A DNA stretch of 64,000 bases, from assembly GCA_039105265.1 (NCBI GenBank), contig JAPFFF010000019.1, positions 1,768,501 to 1,832,500 on the forward strand. Reading direction: 5' to 3'. A program made the position numbers and the translations under genes. Under the pieces are notes generated by a model that was given only the letters and a program-made list of their open reading frames with translations, made no database searches and was not told where the DNA came from. The number at the start of each line of letters is the position of its first letter. Position 1 is the first letter of the stretch. The DNA comes from Tritrichomonas musculus. Its lineage: Eukaryota > Parabasalia > Tritrichomonadida > Tritrichomonadidae. Positions 35,031 through 45,723 of this stretch are shown here, one piece after another.

Positions 35031-38000
35031 TTACTCTTTGAATACAGAAACAATATTATCATTTATTTTTGCAGTTATGATTCCAATTGTTAAACGTCTT
35101 ATTTTTGATGTTATTGGAGTATTTTCATCAAGAACTTTGAATTGATTATCTTCATCAATATAAATTTCATCACCAATTTCAAATGAAGACGAATCATCAA
35201 CTTTGACCAAATAATCACCATGACTTGCAAAAGTTATTGAATTATTTTCTTCGTCAATTCGAACACAAATTCCAATAAATTCTTTCCAAGTACCTGTTGT
35301 TTTCACTGAACAAATACAATCTATTGAATCTTTTTCGGTTGATTCAATCCATTGATTATCAACATTCTTATAAACTTTTCCTGTAATAAATACTGGTTTT
35401 CCTATTTCAAAATCATCAATTAAATCTTCAATTGGAGCATAATGTGTGATTGTTGTGTTTGATTGCGTACCGTAAATAGCAGCCTTGAATTTTGCTAAAT
35501 ATAATGGTGCCATGATTTGTCTTGAATATATTTGTTTAGCATTTAATAATTCTTGAGTAACTGTCCAAGAATATCCACCTATTGGGAAATTATATGTCAG
35601 TGGTCTTCCTGATGTTATATCAACAGTGTCTTCATAATAGAATGGGAATTTGAAATTGTCGAAATACACAGTTCTTTGATGTAATACAAGAACAATGTTA
35701 TGAGGATTTCCAGTTGTATCATAGAATAATATTCTTATTTCCAAACATAGCGCATAATCACCTACTATGTATTCCAGTTTAATTACATTGCTTTCGAGTT
35801 TTAGATAATGAATTGATATCTCCCCTCCCTCTGTAATCGGTCCGCAATCAATTGCACATTTTTTTATTAGTTGTTCTTCTGTTATAATGTTTGACTTCAA
35901 TGCAAATTTTTCATCACAATCTACCTTATCATAATAAGTTGAATCCAATTGTTCAACAAGACTATCATAATGATTATCTAATTGAGTTATTTTTGTTTCT
36001 GTTTCACTTTTCAACGCAAACTCATTCTTTGCATAATTCAATGAGCACACTGATCCGTCATCATCACCCATCTTTATGTAGATTTGTGATATAGTTATGA
36101 ATGTAGGTTCTGATTGCTCTTTAGTGCAAAATGAGCCTTGTACGGATTGTGGTTGATGTCTGTAATAGATTTCATGATTAGTTGATTTATTCCTAAACAA
36201 CATACATGTTTTGTATTTATTTGTTTCCTCTTCCCCAACATAAGTGTACAAACCTTTGTAATTAACACTTGATTGACCGTCAAATGAATTAACACTGAAT
36301 TCCATATATAAGTCATTTGTCTTAACAGTATCTAAGTACTTATTTAATATTTCATCAACATAACTGTCTGACATCACTTCTAAAGGGATATCGGTTAATT
36401 TGATGACAGATTCCTTCATCAACGCTTCACTTTTCAAAGCATATTTATCGTCACATTCTTTAATCTTATCTAATAAATTATAATACATCTTCATAGATGA
36501 TTTTTCACTTAATACTTCATAATCTTTTGCTTCATCGATATCATTTAAAGTTTGTGTTTCATAATCTTCAATATTAAATTTATAGCTTCTTGTTGTTTCT
36601 TCTTTTAATACAGCAGCTTCTATAATCATATCTAAAGTACTTTTGTATATATAATTTATAGCCAATTGTGATGATAAAACATTATTATCATTTGCAGCTT
36701 CTTGAATATTATTCCAGAAAATTTCCTTATCATCATTATATATTTTTTCATCTTTAAGTATTTCTGGAAAATCTGTTTTGAGAGCAAAAGTATTCGACAC
36801 ATATCTAGCTGAATAAGCGTTTCTGTCTGTTGGTTCGATAGTTTTGGTAATTGAACACGATAAAACTTCTGGTGTATCGCCAGTTCCTGGATTGATTAAT
36901 TCATGGCTTTGATACAGAATCCATAGACCAGAACTACTTCCTTCCATACGCATTATCTGAGAGGGTTGATCGTCATTGTACGAATAATCTACGTGAACAT
37001 AATGGGCTGTATAGTAACTATCTGATGAGACAATATCCAACCCATATTGCTCAATCAGTTCATGATATGTGTTGTAATCTAAATCAGGAATTGTATTATT
37101 TTCAATTTTGAATTGAATCGTTGTTTGTCCCTCAATAATGTCTGGAATTTCACTTTTCAATGCATATTTTGCATCTGCTTCTTCTTTCGTATATAATTCT
37201 TCAATATTTGGTTTCTTAGCTAATTCTTGTTGAATAGTTTCTAAAGCAGTATTTACTTCGTCAGTTGTTGGATATTCAAGACTAAACATTGCAACATCAT
37301 TTTGATGACTATTGACTGCTAATGCATTTATTTTTTCATCTAAAGCTTCAATATCAGATAAATAAGCAATATCAGCTGGAGTTTTCTCAACTAAAAGTCT
37401 CATAAATGTATTGTTTTCAATGATACATCCAGCAATCTTATAGTCAGTATTTTCTCCTGTTATAATTATATTTTTATCAATTTTACTAATATTAGATAAA
37501 TATTTTGTGCGATATTCTTCCGATTTTGGAAGACCTTCAATTGTGATGCTATCTATTGTTGTTGTTGTATCAACTCCTTTATAATCAGTTATTGTACCTT
37601 GTTCAATTTTGATATATAATCGTTTTTGACCTTCAGATGTGAATAATTTAAATACACAAATACCATTTTTTAATTCATCTTCTGCTTGAAATAAAACTGC
37701 AGCTTGTTCATCTTGATAATAAGTAACAATATCAATTGTATCCATTCTTGTTAGTTCACTTCTGGAAATATAATCACTTTCAATTTCTTCAATTTTATCT
37801 ACAATTTTCAATAATGGTTTCTTCATTGAATCTCTAAATGAATAAGTTAATAATTTTGCACCCCCAACAGTCATAATCATTTCTTCTTCTTTTTCATCAA
37901 ATACTGGAATTTCTGTTGGACCTGATTCACACCAATTTCGAACACTATTTAATGATACTCCAATACTTCTTGATAAATCAGGTAATTCCATTTCTTGACG

Positions 38001-39821
38001 AGATTGAACAAATTGTTTCCATAAACCAGATACACAACTAGTAATTTTTTCTGCACCAAATATTAGACCATTTGCACTAAAAGCTAACATTCCTGCAACC
38101 ATTTGAATTTTTTGTTTTAATCTAATTTTGTCAATATCAGCTTCTAATTTTTCAGTAATTTGTTCAGTTAATGCCATTCTTGATTTCAAACCTTCAACTG
38201 ATTTATCTAAATTATCAACATCAACAGAAACAACATCAACTGTGTTCGAAACTAAATTCAAATCTGATCTCATTGTTGTAATATTGTCTGCTGTAATAAT
38301 TTTTGATGAAGTTATGTTGTAATCAGTATATAAAGTAGTTGCTGCATTTGGATTTGGACTCACTTCATAATATTGTTGATTAATTATATATTCAAATGGA
38401 TTAGTATTTTTATCCCAATTAATTTCTTCAATTGGATCTACTAAATCTTTAAATAAATAAATTGCAATATCTTGATTGTTAACTCCAAATTGACCAAATT
38501 CATGACAATTTAATTTCTCAATTGTATCCAAATCACCTCTGAGACTAAAATAATTTTTATCATAATCACCATGTCCAGTATACAAATTTGATGGGTAAAA
38601 ACTTAATCTATTCCATTCTTTGGTAAATGAGAGTTTCAAATCTAAATATACTCGATCCCAATTATCAAATTGTAAATTGTCTTTTACTTCGGTATATTTA
38701 TTAATATAAGCTCGAATTACACAACAATCATATCTTAGATTTCCTTCTGTCCATCCAACTGGAAGATATTCTCTTACAAAGGTCAAACCTTTTTCACCTC
38801 CATCAATTTCAGTACCATCTTTTAATAATATTTTTGTTTGAACATCAGAATCTTGAAAAAGTTTTTCAATTGGATTTTCAGATTCACCCCAAGTATAATC
38901 CCATCTTTTATGAACTGCATAAGTATTCCATTTTGATCTTCTCATCATTATTTCTGCTCCATCTCTTTCTTGATATTTTGTTTCACCTTTCCCTGGAACT
39001 TGTAAATTACGTTTATTAATAATTTTTCCTGTGATATGACCTTGAACATTCAAACCACTCCATTTTTCACCATCATAGGTTAAACTCCATTGATTTCCAA
39101 AACAATAATCTTTGAATTCAAATTTTAAACCAGTTGGAATTTGATAATCAGTTGGAATTTTGAAAACCATTTTATAACAATCTTTGAAATTTGATTTTTC
39201 ATCGGTTACTGAATTTCTATCAAAAATTTGTTCTTCAGTGATTATACTTGGTTTGTATAAATATAAGTTATCAGATTCATGTAATTTCAAACTATTTCTA
39301 GAATCTATGATATCACATTTGATGGAAGGTAATGTTGATTTCAAATGATTTAAAGGTAATTGATAAATAATACTAATTTCACCATTAATGTACAAAGATT
39401 TCAAATCAAGACTTAAATTCTTATCAACTTTTATGTATGGAGTTGTTGATGTTTCTTCAGTAATTGTCACTTTTTTATCTTCAGCAGCTGTTACACATGG
39501 ACATACGAAATTTTTATTCAAAACATAAATTGATAATTGATAAATATATTTTCCTTCACTATCTAAGAAAACATTCTTTCTCAAATTGATTTTAAATACT
39601 TCTGTCTTATCATCGATTTGTAATAGTTTTGTTATATCATCATCATTCATTTGTATATTTAATTTTTCATCTTCAACCGTTAATGCATCTCTAGTAACAT
39701 GATAATCAGAAAAACCTTCAACAGTTTCAAACTCATTCGATTTTGATGTTAACAATTGAGAACCTAAATATGTTTTACCATCTACTTTAAATTGAATATC
39801 GCCTTTAAATTTAGTCAGCAT
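35031..39821 (-). CDS. Large fibre-like virion protein, 1596 aa
   Basis: A candidate attachment or fibre protein. The N-terminal 500 residues are beta-rich. A coiled-coil and hydrophobic region follows at about 515-600 (GLKSRMALTEQITEKLEADI; MVAGMLAFSANGLIFGA), then alternating segments with five spaced (Y/F)ALK(S/T) motifs (about residues 887, 1013, 1131, 1271 and 1309), a pattern like the repeat boundaries of phage tail fibres. The last 110 residues (GKPVFITGKVY; ITFASHGDYLVKVDDSSSF) resemble beta-barrel capsid-decoration domains. The central part is related to the protein at 62989-64000 in the second element. Confidence 0.7.
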   Translation of the reverse strand: MLTKFKGDIQFKVDGKTYLGSQLLTSKSNEFETVEGFSDYHVTRDALTVEDEKLNIQMNDDDITKLLQIDDKTEVFKINLRKNVFLDSEGKYIYQLSIYVLNKNFVCPCVTAAEDKKVTITEETSTTPYIKVDKNLSLDLKSLYINGEISIIYQLPLNHLKSTLPSIKCDIIDSRNSLKLHESDNLYLYKPSIITEEQIFDRNSVTDEKSNFKDCYKMVFKIPTDYQIPTGLKFEFKDYCFGNQWSLTYDGEKWSGLNVQGHITGKIINKRNLQVPGKGETKYQERDGAEIMMRRSKWNTYAVHKRWDYTWGESENPIEKLFQDSDVQTKILLKDGTEIDGGEKGLTFVREYLPVGWTEGNLRYDCCVIRAYINKYTEVKDNLQFDNWDRVYLDLKLSFTKEWNRLSFYPSNLYTGHGDYDKNYFSLRGDLDTIEKLNCHEFGQFGVNNQDIAIYLFKDLVDPIEEINWDKNTNPFEYIINQQYYEVSPNPNAATTLYTDYNITSSKIITADNITTMRSDLNLVSNTVDVVSVDVDNLDKSVEGLKSRMALTEQITEKLEADIDKIRLKQKIQMVAGMLAFSANGLIFGAEKITSCVSGLWKQFVQSRQEMELPDLSRSIGVSLNSVRNWCESGPTEIPVFDEKEEEMIMTVGGAKLLTYSFRDSMKKPLLKIVDKIEEIESDYISRSELTRMDTIDIVTYYQDEQAAVLFQAEDELKNGICVFKLFTSEGQKRLYIKIEQGTITDYKGVDTTTTIDSITIEGLPKSEEYRTKYLSNISKIDKNIIITGENTDYKIAGCIIENNTFMRLLVEKTPADIAYLSDIEALDEKINALAVNSHQNDVAMFSLEYPTTDEVNTALETIQQELAKKPNIEELYTKEEADAKYALKSEIPDIIEGQTTIQFKIENNTIPDLDYNTYHELIEQYGLDIVSSDSYYTAHYVHVDYSYNDDQPSQIMRMEGSSSGLWILYQSHELINPGTGDTPEVLSCSITKTIEPTDRNAYSARYVSNTFALKTDFPEILKDEKIYNDDKEIFWNNIQEAANDNNVLSSQLAINYIYKSTLDMIIEAAVLKEETTRSYKFNIEDYETQTLNDIDEAKDYEVLSEKSSMKMYYNLLDKIKECDDKYALKSEALMKESVIKLTDIPLEVMSDSYVDEILNKYLDTVKTNDLYMEFSVNSFDGQSSVNYKGLYTYVGEEETNKYKTCMLFRNKSTNHEIYYRHQPQSVQGSFCTKEQSEPTFITISQIYIKMGDDDGSVCSLNYAKNEFALKSETETKITQLDNHYDSLVEQLDSTYYDKVDCDEKFALKSNIITEEQLIKKCAIDCGPITEGGEISIHYLKLESNVIKLEYIVGDYALCLEIRILFYDTTGNPHNIVLVLHQRTVYFDNFKFPFYYEDTVDITSGRPLTYNFPIGGYSWTVTQELLNAKQIYSRQIMAPLYLAKFKAAIYGTQSNTTITHYAPIEDLIDDFEIGKPVFITGKVYKNVDNQWIESTEKDSIDCICSVKTTGTWKEFIGICVRIDEENNSITFASHGDYLVKVDDSSSFEIGDEIYIDEDNQFKVLDENTPITSKIRRLTIGIITAKINDNIVSVFKE

Positions 39822-39850
39822 TTTTTTTACATTTGCAACAAAAATAAGAT

Positions 39851-41440
39851 TTACTCAATTGTGGAACATTTTTCTTCTAATAATTGAATTATACTATCAT
39901 AATATTTATCACATTCAATATTTTTAGTTTTATCTTCTAAGATCTTAATTCGATTCTCGGTTGTCAAATTTTCAAACGTTAGATCAGTTTCAATATTTTT
40001 ACATTTTCGTTCCAAAGCAGTTAATTTGTCATCTGATACTGTTCCACTACCTCCACATTGACATTGATTCTCTTCTAATCGAGATAAATCTTCTGAAAGA
40101 CCAGCACAAAATGACCAAATCTCTTTGATTCCTTGATTTAACCATTTTAATTGATCTAGTTCTTCGTCTTGCCATTTCTTTAATTTTTCTTCAAATGTTA
40201 ATACAACTGGTTTTTCCTCTTCTTCGTCATTTAATGCCAATGTTTGAGCTTGATTATTTATGACAAAACCTTCTTTATTTCGATATACTTGACTCTCAGT
40301 AGTATCAGCAGAAAATATATTTCCAATTTTTTCTATATTTTCTTCAATATCAGAAATACGATCATTATTTTCAAACAATTTATCAATTGATGATTTCCAA
40401 GTTTCAAAATCTTTTTGTAAATAATTTTCAAGATCTTCTTCTGTCATTTCACCAAAATTTAATTCTTTATTTTCATCATCATCATTTGATAATAATTTTG
40501 GTTGAGGAGGTTCCAAACCTTTTATTTTTTCCATCAGATATTGTTCTTTCTCAATCATTTTGTCAATTAAATTTTTCATTATACATTGCAGCACATGAAA
40601 TGAAGCAAAGATTTCTGTCCCGTCTTTGTCTGTTGTTTTGAAACGAACATCATGAGGAAAATAAATTGGAGAATCATATTCCATATATTTTCCAAGATTA
40701 ACAATTTCATTCTTTGAATTCGTATATGATATATTCTTTTCTGAAAATAATGTTACGATTGGAACAATCTCGGAGCAGAGAGTTGCTTTTATTGTCTTTG
40801 ATTGATGATTGTAACCAATCAGACCAAATTCTTCCTTTGCATTTCCATCAGTATTTAAATGTTGTGTTTTATTTTGTAATTCAGTAATTTGATTATTTAT
40901 TTTTTCGGCTGATGTTTTTTTTGTGTTATCAATCCACATTTCAAAACCAGCTTTTGCATTTCCATAACTATTCAATTTCGATACTTGATTTCCAAGGTCA
41001 TCTGTCCTCAATACACCTCTTTTGATGGTATCTTTATTCTGATCATTCGTTTGTCGAAATTTTATTGTTAAATTTTCTACTGTTCCTCCATCTTTCACAA
41101 CATAATCACTTAAATCAAGAGTTTTATATTGTCTCACAAAATCAACAATCTCACCTGCTTCCATTTTTTCTGTTTGTGATCCATAAATTTGGAAATCAGC
41201 AAGAGCACTTCCATCATCATTTAATTTTGATAATTTTCCTCCGAGATCATCTGTCGTCATTGTTCCTGTTCTCTTTCCATTCAATTTTTCGTCTTCGTTT
41301 TTTGCATAATGTATTGTTAAATTTGTCGCTTCACCATTTTCTTTCAAAACAAATTTACTCGTATCAACTGTTTCACCTCCTCCTCCACCTCCTACTTTTG
41401 CAAAATTTTCAAAATCAGTTTCGGTCCAAACACCTGTCAT
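39851..41440 (-). CDS. Second fibre-like protein, 529 aa
   Basis: The first ATG is at 41440. It begins TGVWTETDFENFAKVGGGGG, a Gly hinge like those near phage fibre N-termini. Three related units then follow, with (T/R)TDDLG-(G/N)-x-(V/L)SKLN and xA-x-(A/E)-F motifs (near residues 65, 150 and 205). The C-terminal half is coiled coil with acidic segments and a Cys pair (ENQCQCGGSG near 465). It likely forms a trimeric rod next to the 1596-residue protein, from which it is separated by about 30 bp. No close family was recognised. Confidence 0.6.
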   Translation of the reverse strand: MTGVWTETDFENFAKVGGGGGGETVDTSKFVLKENGEATNLTIHYAKNEDEKLNGKRTGTMTTDDLGGKLSKLNDDGSALADFQIYGSQTEKMEAGEIVDFVRQYKTLDLSDYVVKDGGTVENLTIKFRQTNDQNKDTIKRGVLRTDDLGNQVSKLNSYGNAKAGFEMWIDNTKKTSAEKINNQITELQNKTQHLNTDGNAKEEFGLIGYNHQSKTIKATLCSEIVPIVTLFSEKNISYTNSKNEIVNLGKYMEYDSPIYFPHDVRFKTTDKDGTEIFASFHVLQCIMKNLIDKMIEKEQYLMEKIKGLEPPQPKLLSNDDDENKELNFGEMTEEDLENYLQKDFETWKSSIDKLFENNDRISDIEENIEKIGNIFSADTTESQVYRNKEGFVINNQAQTLALNDEEEEKPVVLTFEEKLKKWQDEELDQLKWLNQGIKEIWSFCAGLSEDLSRLEENQCQCGGSGTVSDDKLTALERKCKNIETDLTFENLTTENRIKILEDKTKNIECDKYYDSIIQLLEEKCSTIE

Positions 41441-41475
41441 TAAATTTTTATTTTCGCACCAAAAATAAAATTGAT

Positions 41476-41961
41476 TCAATATTCTAATTTCAAGAACATA
41501 ATGAAATAATCAGGAACTATTATTTGTCTTGTTTGAGTGTCTTTAAACCAAACCATAAAACCTTGTCTCATATCAGAGTCTATTAAATATTTCCTATTAT
41601 CATCAGGAACTTGTAAATTAGCAACATAAACTAAACTATCACAATAATTATTTCTTGGTACAAAACTTGCATGAACTGTATAATTTGATGCAGTATGATT
41701 GTTGACTACACAATAACAATATTGAAATATAATATAACGTTCTTGACCATTAATTGGAGTATGAAATTCTGATGGAAATTTATAAACAAATCTATCTTTT
41801 TCCAAATAAAAATTATCAACAGTCAAACAGTCAGATAATTTTTGTTCTTTCTGTTGTGTGCTTGTTAATTTCCAACCTTGTACAGGATAATATGTTTTAT
41901 GTATTTTCAATGGTTGAATATCTAATTTTGGATCATAATTATAAGAAATAAAGGTAGACAT
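41476..41961 (-). CDS. Small virion candidate, 161 aa
   Basis: A beta-rich, Tyr-rich protein (STFISYNYDPKLDIQPLKIH; ERYIIFQYCYCVVNNHTASN; YILDSDMRQGFMVWFKD-like strand pairs). The alternating hydrophobic pattern and position directly next to the capsid genes make a penton-type minor capsid protein with a single jelly roll possible, but I cannot confirm it. It has an A-rich leader (GATTAGAAAAAA before the ATG). Confidence 0.5.
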   Translation of the reverse strand: MSTFISYNYDPKLDIQPLKIHKTYYPVQGWKLTSTQQKEQKLSDCLTVDNFYLEKDRFVYKFPSEFHTPINGQERYIIFQYCYCVVNNHTASNYTVHASFVPRNNYCDSLVYVANLQVPDDNRKYLIDSDMRQGFMVWFKDTQTRQIIVPDYFIMFLKLEY

Positions 41962-41989
41962 TTTTTTCTAATCAAATAAAATCTTTTGT

Positions 41990-43825
41990 TTATTGATAAC
42001 CATTTGGAACACCTTCATCATGATATTGTACTCCATCTTGTGTAGACCATGTCCAATAAGTATCTGAACAAATCCACATTTCTGGAAAGATCGGATTTGA
42101 GTCATCAATTCCTAATGGATATAAATAGGAATTCATGACTGACAACTCATGTTGGAAAGCGTTGTCAGCCAAAAAACGAACTGTTACTTCATGATTATTT
42201 GTATCAACACCATCAAACACATAACCAGAATTACCTCTCTCTAATTGGAAGTTGATTCCGAAATTCGTATCATCTCTTTGACTTGAATAATGTGGCTTTT
42301 TCATTGGATGGTCAAGATCGTTCAGAGATTCGGAAATTGATTCTAAATATTCTGGTGTTGCTTCTATTCCATCCAATTCATTTGCCATTAATTGATATTG
42401 AACAAATCTACCATCCCATGTATTTTCAAATTCACGGTTTGGATAAATTTTCTTATCTATAATTAGTCTAACATGAGTACACATAATATTTCGATAAACG
42501 GTAAAATCATATGGAGTAATTGGAAACATCATTGTAATATTTGTTGCATTCTTTAATGGCATTGATTTTGAAATATTGATTCCATTTGCTTTCACAAGTT
42601 GATCAAATATTACTCTTGTCATTTCTTGAGCAGGAATTATAATTGGTTCTTGGAATGTTGACATCAAACTTTCATAACAAGCAGGTTTCAATCCAAATCC
42701 AAACAAATTACTTCTTCCTTCTCTTATTTTGAAATTTTTGGTATTGACAGAGAGCGTGTTCAACGTCACTTTCGCTGAGATTCCTGAGGTTTGAGGTGTA
42801 AAAGAAGTTGTTTTGTCTTTGACAACTGATTTCGGATCAAATGTCATTGAGGTCAAACAAACAAATTCCGATTCTGGAGTAAATTTGTCAGATTGCTTTA
42901 TTGGTTTAAATGATGAAACAATTCTCCCTCTTTGACCAATTTGATGAAATCGATTTTCTAAAGGAATTATAGGGCAATTGTATTCAAATAAGTATTGATC
43001 AACTCTTTTCCTCATTCTTTTTGCAACATTCTCTGGTGGAATTTGACACCAAACTAAACCATCTAACGAAAATCGTACTTCTTCTTCAATTTCGCCTAAG
43101 AGTCTATTTGGATATAATCTCCAAGCTTGTAAAACTAATTGATCTGTAAATGGTATTATTAATTCTAATTCAATATGAACCAATTTTTGAGTTTGATCAT
43201 CTTCCCAGCAAAGAGAACTGATTGGAATATAAACACCACAAACATTTGGTGACATATTAATAACATTTTCCCATAATGAATGAGAATGGGGTGAATTTAT
43301 TTTTGATTCACGAGATCGAATTGAATTATATGCAAAAGATTCTCTAATCATTTCTGTTTGATGATAATTTTGAATAAGTTTTCCATCAACATAGAATTTT
43401 GCTTCGGATATGATTTCTACAGCATCTTTGAAACCAATGAAGATTTGATTTATATGAGCAGCATCATTCTCAATTTCCTCAAAAATGTCTTCTTCTTCTT
43501 CCTCATCTTCACCAACTTTGACTATATCGAAATAATTCTCTTTTGGAAAATAATCATTAAATCCAATATCAAATTCTACAATCATGTTGATAAAACTTTT
43601 TTCTATTTGAGTAATTGTATGATTATTATGAGTTAATGAAATTCTTGTTCTTTCTGATAATTTTTCAATGGGAATATCTTTGTCATGAAATTCTTCTGAA
43701 AATGATGAAAACGAATTATCTCCTCCATTTTTTGCTACCAAATTTCTTAAATGATCATTGAAAAAGTTTAATATGTCACCTTCATCATTTCCAAAGTTTC
43801 TAAATTGAGCGTTTTGATAAGTCAT
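41990..43825 (-). CDS. Major capsid protein, paralogue B (double jelly roll)
   Basis: 611 residues from MTYQNAQF, the same start as its neighbour, and the usual size for Polinton capsid proteins. Shared landmarks: GNDEGDILNFFN, a KSFINMIVEFDI strand, FKDAVEIISEAKFYVDGKLI, SPHSHSLWENV, PFTDQLVLQAWRLYPNR, LKNATNITMMFP, and near the C-terminus GNSGYVFDGVDT plus WICSDTYWTWS. These match the conserved strand pattern of double-jelly-roll capsids in trichomonad Mavericks as I recall it. It would form trimers that tile an icosahedral shell. It is 31 bp downstream of paralogue A on the same strand. Confidence 0.88.
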   Translation of the reverse strand: MTYQNAQFRNFGNDEGDILNFFNDHLRNLVAKNGGDNSFSSFSEEFHDKDIPIEKLSERTRISLTHNNHTITQIEKSFINMIVEFDIGFNDYFPKENYFDIVKVGEDEEEEEDIFEEIENDAAHINQIFIGFKDAVEIISEAKFYVDGKLIQNYHQTEMIRESFAYNSIRSRESKINSPHSHSLWENVINMSPNVCGVYIPISSLCWEDDQTQKLVHIELELIIPFTDQLVLQAWRLYPNRLLGEIEEEVRFSLDGLVWCQIPPENVAKRMRKRVDQYLFEYNCPIIPLENRFHQIGQRGRIVSSFKPIKQSDKFTPESEFVCLTSMTFDPKSVVKDKTTSFTPQTSGISAKVTLNTLSVNTKNFKIREGRSNLFGFGLKPACYESLMSTFQEPIIIPAQEMTRVIFDQLVKANGINISKSMPLKNATNITMMFPITPYDFTVYRNIMCTHVRLIIDKKIYPNREFENTWDGRFVQYQLMANELDGIEATPEYLESISESLNDLDHPMKKPHYSSQRDDTNFGINFQLERGNSGYVFDGVDTNNHEVTVRFLADNAFQHELSVMNSYLYPLGIDDSNPIFPEMWICSDTYWTWSTQDGVQYHDEGVPNGYQ

Positions 43826-43856
43826 TTGTTCTTGCAAAAAAAAATTAGATCTTATC

Positions 43857-45647
43857 TTAGTCATAACCAGTTGGTCTTCCACGTGGGTAATATTGAACTC
43901 CATCTTGAATTGACCAAGTCCAATAAGTATCTGAGCAAACCCACATTTCTGGAATTGGATTTTGTTTTGAATCTGTATTTACAACGATATCATCCGCCTC
44001 AATTTTCAAATCAGGATAATAATATGTATTGGTATCATCATTCGATATCATGTCACCTTTAAATTCGATTGCGACTGCTTGATTTCCAGTATCAACACCA
44101 TCAAACACATAACCAGAATTTCCTCTCTCTAATTGGAAGTTGATTCCGAAACTAGTGTTATCAAATGGACACATTAAAAATCTTGTATTATCAGTCTTAA
44201 AATCACGTTCACAATCGCCTTCCGAATGTTTAATCGGGTAATCGTCAAAATGATAGTTTAATGGTCTAGAAATAGATTCAACAAATTCATTTGTAGGTTC
44301 AATATTTCCTTCCAATTCATTTGCCATTAATTGATATTGAACAAATCTAGCATCCCAAGTTTTATCAAATTCTGTTTCTGGATATTTCTTTTTATTAACT
44401 GATAATCGAACAGATTTCATCATCACATTCTTATAACAAGTCACATCACCTTTACTTGGAAACATCATTGTAATATTTGTCGCATTCTTTAATGGAACAG
44501 ATTTTGAAATTGATATATTCTTTGTTGAAATTTGGTGTTCAAATTGAAAACGAGTTAATTCTTGAGATGGGATAATTATTGGTTCTTGTAACGTTGTCAT
44601 CAAACTTTCAATAACATCAGGTTTGACTCCAAATCCTGCACAATTTGAGCGACATCTCGTAATTGAACATTTACTTGGTTCATATTCTAATGTATTCACT
44701 CCGAGTTCATATACGGTGAAATTCCCCTTATTGACATCAGAGGGAACAGATTTTTTGATGAGTGTTTGAACAATATCCGAGGCGGCATTCAAGACCTTTT
44801 TGACAATAATTGCACTATTTTTGATTTGTGTGAAATGATTTGTTATTGCTAAGTTGTGAGGAACGGCCAAACTCATATCTTTTCCACCAGTCCAGAACTT
44901 TTTAATCTCTGAAACATTTTCAGGTGGAATTTGACACCAAACCAATGAATCCAAACAAAACTTAACTTCTTCTTCCATTTCTCCAAGAATTCGATTTGGA
45001 TACAATCTCCAAGCTTGTAATGCAAGTTGATCTGTGAAAGGAATTATGAGCTTCATTTCAACTGTTACTAATTTTTCATTTTCAAAGCAATATAATGGAA
45101 TATAACAACCAGCAACATTTGGAGACATACACATAACACTTTCCCATAATGAATGAGAATGAGATGCATTTGTTTTGTCATCTTTTGGACGAATGCAATT
45201 GTAAGCAAAAGATTCTCTCATCATTTCACTTTGATGATAGCCACTTAATAATTTTCCATCAACCCAAAATTGTAGTTCTTGAATTATTTCAACAGCATCT
45301 TTAAATCCAACAAAGATTAAATTCAAAAATCGATGATCCAATTTCTTATCTTCGTAGAACGAATTTGCATCAATTTTTGTTGTGAATTTTAATGCAAGTT
45401 GAACAGTCATTTCAATAAAACTTTTCTCTATTTGTGAGATTGTATGGCCTGAATGAGTTAATCTAATTTTTGTTTTTGTGCCTAAAGGAATTGTTTCATC
45501 TTTGTCATGACATAATTCCTCAACAATTGAAAAAGTATTATCACCTCCATTCTTTTGTACTAATGTCCTCAAATGATTATTGAAAAAGTTTAATATGTCA
45601 CCTTCATCATTTCCTGAATTCTTAAATTGCGCGTTTTGATATGTCAT
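43857..45647 (-). CDS. Major capsid protein, paralogue A (double jelly roll)
   Basis: 596 residues, clearly homologous to the gene at 41990-43825 over its whole length (MTYQNAQF, GNDEGDILNFFN, FKDAVEIIQELQFWVDGKLL, SHSHSLWESV, PFTDQLALQAWRLYPNR, GNSGYVFDGVDT, CSDTYWTWS) but strongly diverged in the middle (about residues 235-330). Both copies look intact, so the particle may be built from two capsid proteins. It shares a 76-bp upstream region with the divergent pVI-like gene at 45724, as expected for co-regulated structural genes. Confidence 0.88.
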   Translation of the reverse strand: MTYQNAQFKNSGNDEGDILNFFNNHLRTLVQKNGGDNTFSIVEELCHDKDETIPLGTKTKIRLTHSGHTISQIEKSFIEMTVQLALKFTTKIDANSFYEDKKLDHRFLNLIFVGFKDAVEIIQELQFWVDGKLLSGYHQSEMMRESFAYNCIRPKDDKTNASHSHSLWESVMCMSPNVAGCYIPLYCFENEKLVTVEMKLIIPFTDQLALQAWRLYPNRILGEMEEEVKFCLDSLVWCQIPPENVSEIKKFWTGGKDMSLAVPHNLAITNHFTQIKNSAIIVKKVLNAASDIVQTLIKKSVPSDVNKGNFTVYELGVNTLEYEPSKCSITRCRSNCAGFGVKPDVIESLMTTLQEPIIIPSQELTRFQFEHQISTKNISISKSVPLKNATNITMMFPSKGDVTCYKNVMMKSVRLSVNKKKYPETEFDKTWDARFVQYQLMANELEGNIEPTNEFVESISRPLNYHFDDYPIKHSEGDCERDFKTDNTRFLMCPFDNTSFGINFQLERGNSGYVFDGVDTGNQAVAIEFKGDMISNDDTNTYYYPDLKIEADDIVVNTDSKQNPIPEMWVCSDTYWTWSIQDGVQYYPRGRPTGYD

Positions 45648-45723
45648 CTGTTTTTATGAAGAATTTAAAAAATTCGAAAAGCCAATTTTTTTCAAAGATG
45701 AAAAACAGACGAAATTCAAAAAG

